A stretch of DNA of 55,232 bases from an uncultured Thermomicrobiaceae bacterium (lineage in GTDB: Bacteria > Chloroflexota > Chloroflexia > Thermomicrobiales > Thermomicrobiaceae), in assembly GCA_938082375.1 (NCBI GenBank), contig CALKCJ010000040.1:1-55232 (forward strand), given 5' to 3'. A model generated the notes under the pieces. That model did no database searches, was not told where the DNA came from, and saw only the letters and a program-made list of their open reading frames with translations. The position numbers and the translations under genes are program-made. Each line of letters begins with the position of its first letter. The first letter of the stretch is position 1. Shown in pieces: positions 1-8,534 of the stretch.

Positions 1-632
1 CCGTTGGTCGCCGGTGTGAAGTCGAGGCCGCTGCAGCCAGGCGTTGAGATGAGCGCGCGCAGCCGCCGCAGCTCTTCGAGCGCACTCGCCGGATCGCGTC
101 CCGGCCAGGCGACGAGCGTGCTGATCAGCCACCAGCCGTTACCCTCGCCGAGGAGCAGGAGCCGCGGCAGGGAAAGCCGGGCAAGCGGGAAGCGCTGCCA
201 GGCCGGCTCGGCCGGTCGGAGCGGGTCGAAGGCGAAGCCGCCGAGCAGCAGGGGCCCAGCCACAGCCGGACTATCGGAGGGGGCGTCGACCAGCGCCTCA
301 GTGGCCAGCCGGCGCCAATCCTCCGCGATCTCTTTGGGTAAGGCATCCCTGCGGTGCCCCTGGTGGACGCCTTCCGCGCCGGGAGCTGGGCCGAAGGCCA
401 GCGCCTCGCCCAGGCCGACCAGCACCAGGCCGTCCGAACCGCGCCAGAGGGCACGGGCCAGGCCCGCCGGTGCTCGGGCGAACAGGGCGATAGGGTCGAG
501 CGGCGGGGCCGGCTCGACGAGGCTGGCCATGACCGGGCGAGCGCTGGAGGCAGCCCGGCGCTGCGCCTCGCGGGCCAGCGCCTGCAGCCGGGCATCCAGC
601 CCGAGATCAAGCGTGCGCGCTTGGATCGTCAT
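1..632 (-). CDS. isochorismate synthase, N-terminal part (runs off the window)
   Basis: The frame is open on the minus strand from an ATG at 632 to the window edge, giving at least 210 residues. The product begins MTIQARTLDLGLDARLQALA. Around residues 127-155 it carries GPLLLGGFAFDP and a following LARLSLPRLLLL segment, the N-terminal signature of chorismate-binding isochorismate synthases (MenF/EntC/DhbC). The catalytic C-terminal half lies outside the window. The family converts chorismate to isochorismate, the first step towards menaquinone or catechol siderophores; menaquinone is likelier here but nothing seen decides it. The ATG overlaps the tetR stop codon as ATGA, so the two are probably translationally coupled. 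The plus-strand frame over the same bases is an Arg/Ser-rich shadow. Confidence 0.8.
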   Translation of the reverse strand, partial: MTIQARTLDLGLDARLQALAREAQRRAASSARPVMASLVEPAPPLDPIALFARAPAGLARALWRGSDGLVLVGLGEALAFGPAPGAEGVHQGHRRDALPKEIAEDWRRLATEALVDAPSDSPAVAGPLLLGGFAFDPLRPAEPAWQRFPLARLSLPRLLLLGEGNGWWLISTLVAWPGRDPASALEELRRLRALISTPGCSGLDFTPATN

Positions 633-1240
633 GGGCCCTCCGGTGGCTCAGGCAGGCCGACGCTCCGCCGCAGGAAGGCACGGAGCTGGGGATAGGCATC
701 CTCCAGCCGCTCCGGCTCGCTGGCCAGCACCCAGTTGGTCACGACCTCGTTGATCGCCCCGAACCAGGCCATGCCGCCGAGCCGGGTATCGAGCGGCGGG
801 ATCGCCCCGGCCGCGATCGCCTCCTCCAGGTGGCGGGCGATCAGGTCGGCGAAGCGCCGGTGGATCTCCATCAGCTTCAGGTGTGCCTCCGGCCCGGCAC
901 CGAGCGCGTCGACCAGGAAGAGCCGGGCCAGCGCGCGGTGCGACGCGAACGTGCGCAGCACGACCGCGAGCGCGGCATCGATCTGCCGGGCCGGGTCACG
1001 CTCGGCGGCGACGGCCTGCTCGGCCCGGCTCATCAGGAGGTCGGCCATCCGGTCGAGCAGGGTGAAGAAGAGCGCCTGCTTGTTGGGGAAGTGGAAGTAG
1101 AGCCCGCCCTTGGAGGTCTCGGCCTCGGTGGCGATCTCGTCCATGGCGGCGTCGCGGTAGCCGCGCCGGGTGAAGACGGCAAGCGCCGCCTCCAGGATGC
1201 GCTCGCGGCGGGCGATCGCGCGGAGCTGCTCGCGGACCAT
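629..1240 (-). CDS. TetR/AcrR family transcriptional regulator
   Basis: The 203-aa product has an N-terminal TetR helix-turn-helix at about residues 9-55 (RERILEAALAVFTRRGYRDA, then SKGGLYFHFPNKQALF), the canonical YxHFxNK turn. The rest is a helical ligand-binding domain ending with an FGAINEVVTNWV helix. This layout resembles fatty-acid or multidrug-responsive TetR proteins; the ligand cannot be read from sequence. The start is the ATG at 1240, with a GGAGGAG ribosome-binding site about 10 bases upstream. The gene lies directly behind a perfect palindrome (1264-1289), so autorepression is likely. Its stop overlaps the isochorismate synthase start, which probably puts that gene under the same control. 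Confidence 0.93.
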   Translation of the reverse strand: MVREQLRAIARRERILEAALAVFTRRGYRDAAMDEIATEAETSKGGLYFHFPNKQALFFTLLDRMADLLMSRAEQAVAAERDPARQIDAALAVVLRTFASHRALARLFLVDALGAGPEAHLKLMEIHRRFADLIARHLEEAIAAGAIPPLDTRLGGMAWFGAINEVVTNWVLASEPERLEDAYPQLRAFLRRSVGLPEPPEGP

Positions 1241-1263
1241 CGGGCCGGCTCTCCTCCGGTCAA

Positions 1264-1289
1264 AATCCGACCGACGCGTCGGTCGGATT
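1264..1289. promoter_or_regulatory. 26-bp perfect palindrome, probable TetR operator
   Basis: The half-site AATCCGACCGACG is followed without a spacer by its exact reverse complement. It sits 24 bases upstream of the tetR start and just downstream of a possible minus-strand -10 (TATCCT, 1298-1293), where a bound repressor would block transcription. CCGACCG-type inverted repeats are typical TetR-family operators. That it is bound by the adjacent TetR protein is inference. Confidence 0.8.
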
Positions 1290-1343
1290 ACGAGGATAGC
1301 ACGCCCTGACCCGCCGAGCCAGCAGCGGGTCGACTTAGCCTGG

Positions 1344-2201
1344 CTAGCTCGCGCTCCTCCACGAGCTCCGCGCTCGGTGGCGCAGCCTGTCCAGCGCGAG
1401 CGCCTCGATGGCGCGGTCGGGGTAGTCGGTGATGATCCCGTCCACGCCCAGCGCCGCCAGCTCGGCCATCCGCTCCGGGCTGTTCACCGTCCAGACGTTG
1501 ACCGCGATCCCCAGCCGATGGGCTTGCTCGATGAGGCTCGCCGCATCGGTGCCGAGCGCGGCGTCCGCAGGGTGCAGCGCCGTCAAGCCGGCCTCTCGCA
1601 CGCGCTCGAGCTGGCGCAACAGGGGATCGAACGGCAGCGTGCACAGCCCGGTTCGCAGCTCCGGGACCATCTGGCGCAGCTCGCGCAGCACCGCCATGTC
1701 GAACGATGAGACGAGCAGCCGCTCGACGAGTGCCGGCTCTCGGCGACAGCGCGCGGCGAGACACGCTGCTATCCGGTGTCCCTCTGCCGTTCGTCCATCG
1801 CCGGGAGGCAACTTCACCTCGAGGTTGAGCTCGATATGGGGCGGCAGGCTGGCCAGCACTTCGTCCAGTGTGGGGATGCGTAACCCGAGACCGCGAAAGA
1901 GGTACTGCCGGCCATCGAGCGTGTACCGGTACCCGGCATCGAGGCGACGCAACTCGTCGAGGTCGAGCTCGTGCACCTGGCCGGAACCGTTGGTTGTGCG
2001 AGCGACATCGGGATCGTGACACACCACGAGGTGGCCGTCCCGAGAGCAGCGCACATCCAGCTCGATCATGTCGGCGCCCATTTCCACCGCGAGCTGGAAG
2101 GCGAGCAGCGTGTTCTCCGGCGCGACGCCCGAGGCCCCACGGTGAGCGATGACCAGTGGACGCCTTCTCTGGCCCGATCCCCGTTCCGACTCGCCGTTCA
2201 T
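1344..2201 (-). CDS. ugpQ: glycerophosphodiester phosphodiesterase
   Basis: The 285-aa product belongs to the GDPD family, which hydrolyses glycerophosphodiesters to sn-glycerol-3-phosphate and an alcohol. From the ATG at 2201, LVIAHRGASGVAPENT gives the catalytic HR pair (H20, R21) and E29. The metal ligands IELDV (E47, D49) and CHDP (H62) follow. ELNLEVK and, near the end, VNVWTVN and GIITDYPD are standard later motifs. The longer open frame to 2258 lacks a convincing ribosome-binding site, whereas AGGAAGAGCGGCGGAG precedes the chosen ATG. Length and the lack of a signal peptide fit a cytoplasmic UgpQ. The divergent neighbour is a decayed Ugp-like importer, so the gene has probably outlived its transporter. 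Confidence 0.9.
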   Translation of the reverse strand: MNGESERGSGQRRRPLVIAHRGASGVAPENTLLAFQLAVEMGADMIELDVRCSRDGHLVVCHDPDVARTTNGSGQVHELDLDELRRLDAGYRYTLDGRQYLFRGLGLRIPTLDEVLASLPPHIELNLEVKLPPGDGRTAEGHRIAACLAARCRREPALVERLLVSSFDMAVLRELRQMVPELRTGLCTLPFDPLLRQLERVREAGLTALHPADAALGTDAASLIEQAHRLGIAVNVWTVNSPERMAELAALGVDGIITDYPDRAIEALALDRLRHRARSSWRSAS

Positions 2202-2449
2202 ACTCCGCCGCTCTTCCTTGCTGAGAGAGCTCGCTGGCTTCCAGGTCGAGTCTCGCACTCATGCCCCACTGTTCGTGGACATCCGATGAACTTCTCTTCA
2301 GTGGGCCCTGAGTTTCAATCTTCGCAAAAGATCGACCACCCTCTCTCAGTAGAGTGCGCGCCGGGAAGTGATCGGATAGCGCAGAGCCAACGCGAAACGG
2401 TGAGCGGGTGGGCACTGGCCACCTCCGCCGGGCGACGACTAGCACTGCG

Positions 2450-2714
2450 CCGGCCTGTGCTGGGCGATTGGGGCCTCTTCCTCCTGGTCGTCTCGATGAT
2501 CAGCTCATTCCAGGCGTTCGACATCATCAAAGTCATGACCGATGGCGGCCCGGTGAACGCGACCACGATGCTCCTCTTCTACATCTACGAGCAGGGGTTC
2601 GTCGCGTTCAACGCCGGCCGGGCCGCCGCCGCCTCGGTCTTCCTCTTCCTCGCGATGCTGGTGGTCACGGTGATCCAGCTCCGGCTGGGAGAGCGGAGGG
2701 TGCACTATGGCTGA
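2450..2714 (+). pseudogene. sugar/glycerol-3-phosphate ABC permease (UgpA-like), C-terminal fragment
   Basis: Only about the last 85 residues of a MalF/UgpA-type permease remain. Recognisable segments are SMISSFQAFDIIKVMTDGGP, then NATTMLLFYIYEQGF, and a terminal membrane helix ending LRLGERRVHY. This matches the C-terminus of UgpA-like proteins, which are normally about 290-310 aa; some 200 N-terminal residues are missing and the upstream part of the frame is not protein-like. The stop overlaps the start of the following UgpE-like fragment, as in an intact operon, so the deletion came after the operon formed. No function is expected. Confidence 0.8.
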
Positions 2715-3021
2715 GCGGCTGCGCCAGCGGCTGGCTCAGGTGCCACTGCACCTGCTGCTTGCGCTCGCCGTCGTCGTGATGGGCGTTCCTTTCTATTGGG
2801 TCGTCACCGGCGCGCTCAAGACGAACCAGGAGATCTACAGGTTCCCACCGGGCTGGATTCCACGGGAGCCGCATTGGGAGAACTTCGTTGAGGCCTGGGA
2901 TACTGCACCGTTCGGTCGCTTCTATCTCAACAGCATCGTGACCACGCTCGCTGGCTCCGGCCTGGAACTGCTGTTCGCTCTCACCTCCGCCTATGCGCTC
3001 GTCTTCCTGCGCGTGCGAGTC
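2707..3021 (+). pseudogene. sugar/glycerol-3-phosphate ABC permease (UgpE-like), N-terminal fragment
   Basis: Residues 1-105 from the ATG at 2707 match the start of UgpE/MalG-type permeases: a first membrane helix (LHLLLALAVVVMGVPFYWVV), ALKTNQEIYRFPPGWIP, then FGRFYLNSIVTTL and the following helix. At about residue 105 the frame continues without a stop into the signal sequence and lipobox of a solute-binding protein. The remaining 165 or so permease residues, including the EAA loop that contacts the ATPase, are gone. The simplest reading is one in-frame deletion spanning the permease 3' end and the lipoprotein 5' end. It cannot work as a transporter. Confidence 0.8.
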
Positions 3022-4385
3022 GCTGGAGCCGCCTTCCTTCTCATCCTGGCGGCGCTGCTCAGCTCTTGTAGCTCGGGGGGTGAGCTACCTGGCAACCAGG
3101 GGCCAGCGAGCAGCCCGAGTTCTTCGCCAACTCTCCCGACAACCACCGGCACGCCAGCGGTCGTCTCCTCGACCGGCTCCCGGGTCAGGATGGTCTACTG
3201 GGGCTCGTTCGGCGGCGACCTCGGCAAGGCTGAGCAGGCCGTGGTCCAGCGGTTCAACGAATCGCAGGATGACGTCGAGCTCGTATACCAGTACCAGGGT
3301 AGCTACGAGGAAACGGCTCAGACGCTGGCACAAGCCGTCGCCGCTCGCCAGACGTCGTGCTGGTCTCCGATGTCTGGTGGTTCAAGTTCTACCTCAATGG
3401 CGTCATTGCGCCTGCTCGACGACTTCTTCCAGGCCAGGCAGATCGACCCCGTGCAGACTATGTCGACCCGCTGATCAACGAGGGGATCCGTAAGGGGTCT
3501 GTCTACGGGGTACCGTTCGCTCGCTCGACGCCGTTGTTTGACTACAGCAAGGAAGCCTGGAGCGAGGCCGGCCTCCCCGACCGCGGCCCGCGGACGTGGG
3601 ACGAGTTCCGGCAGTGGGTGCCGGAACTCGTTCGGAGTGATGGCGGCACCACGAGCCGTTACGCCTTTGCACACCCGAATGCCGCCTCCTATTGTCGCCT
3701 GGCTGTTCCAGGGCGTCATCTGGCAGTTCGGAGGCCGCTACTCCGATCCCGACTTCACGATTCGGCTCGCCGAGCCGGCCGGCGTGCAAGCGGGCCGGTT
3801 CTACCAGAGCACGGTCGCCGAGGGCTGGGCTGTCGCCTCTCAGGATCTCAACGCCGACTTTGTGAACGGACTCACGGCCGCGATGATGGCCTCCACCGCC
3901 TCGCTTGGCGGCTTGAGTAGATCCGCACGTTCGAGCTCGGGACGGCTTTCCTGCCCGAAGGCCCGGCAGGATTCGGCTGCTGTACCGGTGGTTCCGGACT
4001 AGCAATCCTCGCCGACAAGCCGCGTGAGATCCAGGAGGCAGCGTTCGACTATCTCGCCTTCGCGACCTCGACTGAGACAACTATCTTTTGGTCGCAGAGC
4101 ACCGGATACATGCCGGTCCGGAAGTCGGCCGTGGAGAGCGAGGAGATGAAGCGGTTCTACGAGGAGAACCCCAACTTCCGCACCGCAGTCGAGCAATTGC
4201 CCAAGACCCGGCCACAGGATGCGGCTCGAGTGTTTATCCCGAACGGCGACCAGATCATCGGCAAGGGTTTGGAGTGCGTCACGATCAACCAGGAAGAGCC
4301 GCAGGTCGTCTTCACGGAGGTCGCTCAGACGCTGGAAGATGAAGCCAAGCCGGTACTGGCCCAGCTCGCACAGCGCGAGCGGTAA
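3022..4385 (+). pseudogene. glycerol-3-phosphate/sugar-binding lipoprotein (UgpB-like), multiply frameshifted
   Basis: The remnant starts as a lipoprotein signal (AAFLLILAALLSSC, Cys at codon 3067-3069) and continues VRMVYWGSFGGDLGKAEQAV, typical of family 1 solute-binding proteins. The frame then changes repeatedly. VSDVWWFKFYLNGVIAP lies in one frame from 3360, RLLDDFFQARQIDP in another near 3410-3451, ADYVDPLINEGIRKGSVYGV back in the first from 3455, and WLFQGVIWQFGGRYSDPDF in a further shift after about 3693. The tail from 4110 (PVRKSAVESEEMKRFYEENP) ends at 4385. At least four shifts are needed, so this is real decay rather than one sequencing error. The order permease-permease-binding protein next to ugpQ suggests an old glycerol-3-phosphate importer; the substrate is inferred. 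Confidence 0.82.
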
Positions 4386-4440
4386 CCGGGCCGAGAAGGC
4401 ACCGGCTGCCGCGCCGTGGTAGCACAGCCTAGCAGCCGGT

Positions 4441-4974
4441 TCAGGCCCAGACAATCGATTCGATCAAGCCCTCAAGAGAGTAGCGGAGGGCGCCGAGCTT
4501 GACCGGCTCGCGCCCTTCTGGATCGCGGTGGGCGTCCTCGAGCAGCAGCGGCAGCACGAGCCGGGCATTGTCCACGAGATCGAGCCGCTCCAGCTCGTCA
4601 GGGCCAACCCAGAAGAGTTCCCCCTCCGGCGACACCTGCCGGAGATTCTCGGGCACTTCGGCACCGGCCAGCTCGCCGGTGAAGTAGAGCAGGAGGGTGA
4701 GCGGCCCGCCTGGCCGGGCGTGGAGCAGCGCCCGGCGCAACACTAGGTTGCGCACCTGTTCCGGGCGGAGAGCCGCCTCCTCCACGAGCTCACGCAGCGC
4801 CGCCGCCCGCAGGTGCTCCAGCTCGTCCGGCTCGACGCGCCCGCCGAGCCCCGTCCACCGGCCGGGGAAGCGGGCCCGCTGCTCGGCCCGGCGCAGGAGC
4901 AGGCAGTGTCCTCCCCGCACGAGGAGAACGAGCGTGTAGGCGACCAGGCTATCCGGGCGCTCGGCTTCGCTCAT
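4441..4974 (-). CDS. NUDIX hydrolase
   Basis: The 177-aa product has a NUDIX fold: YTLVLLVRGGHCLLLRRAEQ, then the loop GRWTGLGGRVEPDE and RELVEEAAL. The NUDIX box is slightly divergent: nine residues rather than seven separate the first Glu from REL, and the usual Gly after EE is Ala. The metal-binding EE pair is kept. Such enzymes cleave nucleoside diphosphates linked to another moiety; the substrate is not predictable, although the 8-oxo-dGTPase-like layout fits a house-cleaning role. The ATG at 4974 is preferred over the GTG one codon upstream. The gene lies 12 bases after the preceding minus-strand gene and is probably cotranscribed with it. Confidence 0.85.
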   Translation of the reverse strand: MSEAERPDSLVAYTLVLLVRGGHCLLLRRAEQRARFPGRWTGLGGRVEPDELEHLRAAALRELVEEAALRPEQVRNLVLRRALLHARPGGPLTLLLYFTGELAGAEVPENLRQVSPEGELFWVGPDELERLDLVDNARLVLPLLLEDAHRDPEGREPVKLGALRYSLEGLIESIVWA

Positions 4975-4986
4975 CACACGCGAGAT

Positions 4987-5400
4987 TCAGGCATGAGGAG
5001 CAAGCACGATATCAGGATCCCCAAAGGGATTCCAGCTCAGCGCCTCATCGATACTCTCGAACCAGTTGATCTCCGAGCGGTTCAGCACCGCGATCACCGT
5101 CGGGGGCCGGAAAAAGTAGCGCAGGTAACCCGGCTCTATCGAGCAGACACCAGGCACCTCACGCAGCAGCTCGATCAGGCTCGGCTGCTCCGGCGTCGCG
5201 ACCAACGTCTCGTCGAAGGGCGAGTCAACGAACCGGTTGGTGGCGAGGTAGCTGAGCCCGTGGATCGGTGGCAGTGAGGCCCCCTGGTGGCGGACGATCC
5301 AGTAGAGGGGTGGCTCAACCATCCAACGCAAGTCATCACCGGACAGCTCTTCCGGCTCGCCGGCACTCTCCCAGAACGACTTCGCGTCCCCGACCGCCAC
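4987..5400 (-). CDS. hypothetical protein
   Basis: I do not recognise a family. The likely start is GTG at 5400, with GAGAGGGCGGGT just upstream, giving 137 residues. The frame stays open to 5646, but that upstream part is Arg/Pro-rich and not protein-like. The product is acidic and soluble with no membrane segment or signal peptide. It is rich in aromatic and hydrophobic stretches such as WMVEPPLYWIVRHQG, SYLATNRFVDSPFDETLV and EPGYLRYFFRPPTVIAVLN. It ends 12 bases before the NUDIX gene on the same strand, suggesting a two-gene operon. The residue mix supports a real gene. Confidence 0.55.
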   Translation of the reverse strand: MAVGDAKSFWESAGEPEELSGDDLRWMVEPPLYWIVRHQGASLPPIHGLSYLATNRFVDSPFDETLVATPEQPSLIELLREVPGVCSIEPGYLRYFFRPPTVIAVLNRSEINWFESIDEALSWNPFGDPDIVLAPHA

Positions 5401-5652
5401 ACCCGCCCTCTCACTCTGCGAGCCCACTGCCGGATCTCGTGCGCCCGGCAGGGCCGGAGCATAGCACGCCGGCAAGCCGAGCGGCAACGGGCCAGTCTCC
5501 TGAGGGTTGACTGATCGGGCGTCCCTGCGGCACCTCAGGTACCAGGCTCGCCTCTCGCTCCGCTTCAGCCCTCGCTTTTTGGGTACACTGCCGGGCACGT
5601 CCTGGCCTCGTGAGGCCGCAGCGTTCGTGGTCAGAGGATCGAGCACGCGGAA

Positions 5653-6252
5653 ATGAGCACGGCACGGATCCAGCGCATCTGCGTCTTCACTGGCTCCCAG
5701 ATCGGGGGCCGCCCGGTCTATGCCGAGCAGGCCCGGCGGTTAGGCCGGCTGCTGGCCGAACACGGCATCGGGCTCGTCTACGGCGGTGGCAGCGTTGGTC
5801 TGATGGGGATTATCGCCGATGCCGCGCTGGAAGCTGGAGCGGAGGTGATCGGCGTTATCCCTGAGGTGCTGATGATTCGAGAGGTCACCCACCCCGGGTT
5901 GACCGAGTTGCGGGTCGTCGGCACGATGCACGAGCGCAAGGCGCTGATGAACGAACTCTCCGACGCCTTCATTGCCATGCCCGGCGGTTTCGGCACGCTC
6001 GATGAGCTCTTCGAAGCAATCACCTGGGCCCAGCTCGGCCTCCACCGCAAGCCGATCGGGCTACTCAACGTCGCGGGCTACTACGACGCGCTGCTGGCCT
6101 TCATCGCGCATGCGATCGCAGAGGAGTTCATTCTCCCTGAGTATGCCCAACTCTTGACTGTTGCCCCCGACGCCGAACGCCTTCTCCAGCAGGTGCTCGA
6201 GTTCCAGCCTCCGCTGATCGTCCCCCGTTGGATCACGAAGGAGCAGATCTGA
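5653..6252 (+). CDS. LOG family protein (cytokinin riboside 5'-monophosphate phosphoribohydrolase-like)
   Basis: The 199-aa product is a clear TIGR00730/LOG protein. It opens RICVFTGSQIGGRPVYAEQA, has GLVYGGGSVGLMG, and carries the paired catalytic signature HERKALM followed by PGGFGTLDE at residues 110-118, then WAQLGLHRKPIGLLN. Characterised members hydrolyse nucleoside 5'-monophosphates to base and ribose-5-phosphate, including cytokinin nucleotides. In bacteria the role is usually nucleotide salvage or clean-up. Length is normal for the family. The gene is transcribed convergently with the VOC-family gene that ends at 6270, leaving only 17 bases between the stops. Confidence 0.93.
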   Translation: MSTARIQRICVFTGSQIGGRPVYAEQARRLGRLLAEHGIGLVYGGGSVGLMGIIADAALEAGAEVIGVIPEVLMIREVTHPGLTELRVVGTMHERKALMNELSDAFIAMPGGFGTLDELFEAITWAQLGLHRKPIGLLNVAGYYDALLAFIAHAIAEEFILPEYAQLLTVAPDAERLLQQVLEFQPPLIVPRWITKEQI

Positions 6253-6269
6253 GGCAAAACCGGCACACC

Positions 6270-7061
6270 TCACCAGGCGGCCGGTACCAGGACGAAGTGT
6301 GCACCGTCGATCTCCAGGTGGCGCGGCTCGGCCAGGCCCTCGGCCAGCAAGGTCACCTGGAACGGTCCCTCGCCGCGCAGCCGGATCCGGCGCGCCGCCG
6401 GGCTCTCAGGGCCGGTAGGCTGCGCGAGGACGATCCGATGGGGCCCGAGCGCGAAGGTCGCTGTCGTGGCCTGGCGTTCCAGATCCTCGCCGCGCTCAAG
6501 TTCCCGCGCGCCGAGGAGCGCCCGGTACTCTGCCACCGCCGTCTCCAGAGCGCTGACGGCGACTGTAACTGCCGCGAGCCCGACCACCCCGAGCGGGTGC
6601 CGCGCCTCGGTTCCGCCGGGCACGCGCAGCTCGCGCGGTGTCACGTCCTGGATCAGGAAGGGGAGCGCGCCTGTCCGCTCGTCAGCTGGCGTCGCGCCGT
6701 GCCACTCGACGAGCTGCCCGTCCAGCCGGCGGCGGCTGCCTTGGCTCGGGCCTTGATACGACAGGCCGTGGCGCTGCAACCGCTCAACGTCACCGGCCAG
6801 GTCGTCGCTGGCCAGGCAGAAGTCGATAATGCCAGAACCAGCGGCCAGGAAGCGGTACCAGCGGTGGCTGTGCGGGCGCTCTGGCTCGCGAAACGCGAGC
6901 AGCTCCAGGTACGCGCCGTCGGAGAAGCCGATCAGCGCGTTGTGCGTCCCACCGGGGTGCTCGCCACCGACGACGACGTGGAACCCCCGCTCCTGGTACG
7001 ACGTGATTGCCTCGTCGAGGCGAGGCACCAGCACGACGACGTGGTCAACCTGCGTCAGCAT
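6270..7061 (-). CDS. VOC/glyoxalase-like domain protein
   Basis: The 263-aa product starts MLTQVDHVVVLVPRLDEA at the ATG at 7061, the start of a glyoxalase-like domain, followed by TSYQERGFHVVVGGEHPGGT, NALIGFSDGAYLELLAF and IDFCLASDDLAGDVERL. A second, degenerate half begins near LGVVGLAAVTVAVSALETAV. This two-module layout matches the Glyoxalase_3-like proteins, whose substrates are mostly unknown. The conserved H at the first strand (QVDHVV) and the E in AYLELLAF could be metal ligands. The longer frame to 7262 is GC-rich and not protein-like. The gene is divergent from the FAD monooxygenase gene across 260 bases in which I see no clear promoter. Confidence 0.8.
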   Translation of the reverse strand: MLTQVDHVVVLVPRLDEAITSYQERGFHVVVGGEHPGGTHNALIGFSDGAYLELLAFREPERPHSHRWYRFLAAGSGIIDFCLASDDLAGDVERLQRHGLSYQGPSQGSRRRLDGQLVEWHGATPADERTGALPFLIQDVTPRELRVPGGTEARHPLGVVGLAAVTVAVSALETAVAEYRALLGARELERGEDLERQATTATFALGPHRIVLAQPTGPESPAARRIRLRGEGPFQVTLLAEGLAEPRHLEIDGAHFVLVPAAW

Positions 7062-7321
7062 TGCCCGCTGCCCTTCCGGCTCCACACCGATAGCGCCGGC
7101 CCAATCATGCGGCCGACCGGCTAGCCAGGCAAGGCCGGTGTCCGCCAGTGCGGTCGAGCGTCCTGGACAGGGGGCACAGGAGTTACCGGCTCGTGGTAGA
7201 CTGCCGCAACCGTGCCCGATGCACCTTGGTGCGATCGCCTGAGCGCTCCGGCGGAGCGGCACCGGAACCGGCGAGAGACTATCCTGACATGGCCACCACG
7301 GCGACGCGCGGAGGGAGCTGC

Positions 7322-8512
7322 ATGAGCGATGAGCGGACGGCGATTGTGATCGGTGCCGGCATCGGTGGGCTGACCGCCGCGCTGGCGCTGCGGCGGATCG
7401 GGATGACCGTGTGCGTCTACGAGCGCGCGCCCGACCTCCGCCGTGCCGGAGCCGGGCTATCGCTAGCGCCCAACGCGATCCAGGCGCTGCGCGCCCTCGA
7501 CCTGGACATGGAGGTGCGAAGGCTGGGGACCGAGGTCGAGTTCGCCGAGATCCGCTCCTGGCGCGGTGCCTGCTTGCAGCGCCTGCCGGTCGGCGAGCTG
7601 GGCCGGCGTTACGGCGGGCCGATGCTCTGCGTCGCCCGCCCGGAGCTGCTGGGACTCCTGGCGAACACGCTCGGCCAGGAGCACATCCGGTTCGACTACG
7701 AGTGCACCGGCTTCACGCAGGACGACTCCGGCGTGACGGCGCGCTTTGCCGGCAGCGCGGTCGAGCGAGCCGATCTCTTGATCGGCGCCGACGGTATCCA
7801 CTCGGTGATCCGATGCCACCTCCTCGATGATGGCCGCCCTCGCTACGCCGGCTATACCGCCTGGCGCGGCATGGCCGAGGTGGGGCCGGAACTCGCTCCA
7901 CCTGGGCTCGCGTTCGAGGCGTGGGGGCACGGCGCTCGCTTCGGTCTCTGGCGGATCGACTCAGCGCGCGTCTACTGGTGGGCCACCAGCAACGCGCCGG
8001 AGGGGGCGCTCGGCGAACCGGGAGACCATCTCCAGCGGCTCCGGGAGCTCTTCCACGACTGGTCTGCCCCGATCCCGGCCGTTGTCGAGGCCACGCCGTC
8101 GGCCGCGATCCTGCAGAACGACATCTACGACCGCGAGCCGGCCAGTCGCTGGGGCGAGGGACGGGTCACGCTGCTCGGCGATGCCGCCCACCCGATGACA
8201 CCCGACCTCGGCCAGGGCGCCTGCCAGGCGATCGAGGATGCTGTAATCCTGGCCGCCAGCCTGGCACGCTCCACTGATCTCCCGGCAGCACTGCGGGCCT
8301 ACGAGACCGCACGGCGAGCCCGTACCGACCGAATTGTCAAGCGTGCTCGGCATTTCGGTCGCATCGCCCAGTGGGAGAACCCGCTCGCCTGTGTGATCCG
8401 CGGACTGACAGTGCGAATGACGCCCCGGCGCGTCGCCGAGCGGCAGTTCGCCTGGCTGGCCCGCTTCGAGGTGCCCGTAGCGGAGAACTGGTTGGCGTGC
8501 CGTGAGCTGTGA
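7322..8512 (+). CDS. FAD-dependent monooxygenase (aromatic-ring hydroxylase type)
   Basis: The 396-aa product has the full group A flavoprotein hydroxylase signature: the dinucleotide motif AIVIGAGIGGLTAALAL at the N-terminus, the DG motif LLIGADGIHSVIR near residue 155-170, and the FAD ribityl motif LLGDAAHPMTPDLGQGACQA followed by IEDA. Relatives are salicylate or 3-hydroxybenzoate hydroxylases and zeaxanthin-epoxidase-like enzymes, which insert one oxygen using NAD(P)H. The substrate is not predictable. The ATG at 7322 follows GGAGGGAGCTGC; the frame upstream of it is not protein-like. The dipeptidase-like gene begins 22 bases downstream on the same strand, so the two probably act in one catabolic step series. 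Confidence 0.9.
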   Translation: MSDERTAIVIGAGIGGLTAALALRRIGMTVCVYERAPDLRRAGAGLSLAPNAIQALRALDLDMEVRRLGTEVEFAEIRSWRGACLQRLPVGELGRRYGGPMLCVARPELLGLLANTLGQEHIRFDYECTGFTQDDSGVTARFAGSAVERADLLIGADGIHSVIRCHLLDDGRPRYAGYTAWRGMAEVGPELAPPGLAFEAWGHGARFGLWRIDSARVYWWATSNAPEGALGEPGDHLQRLRELFHDWSAPIPAVVEATPSAAILQNDIYDREPASRWGEGRVTLLGDAAHPMTPDLGQGACQAIEDAVILAASLARSTDLPAALRAYETARRARTDRIVKRARHFGRIAQWENPLACVIRGLTVRMTPRRVAERQFAWLARFEVPVAENWLACREL

Positions 8513-8534
8513 CCGGTGAGAGGAGGCAGGTCAG

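Noticed and set aside
4-753. Plus-strand 249-aa open frame at the left edge
   Set aside because: It is an Arg/Ser/Pro-rich shadow over the isochorismate synthase and TetR genes, both of which have clear family motifs on the minus strand.
1288-2445. Minus-strand 385-aa frame over the glycerophosphodiesterase gene
   Set aside because: It is another reading frame of the same bases, Arg-rich and without motifs; the GDPD frame has all catalytic residues.
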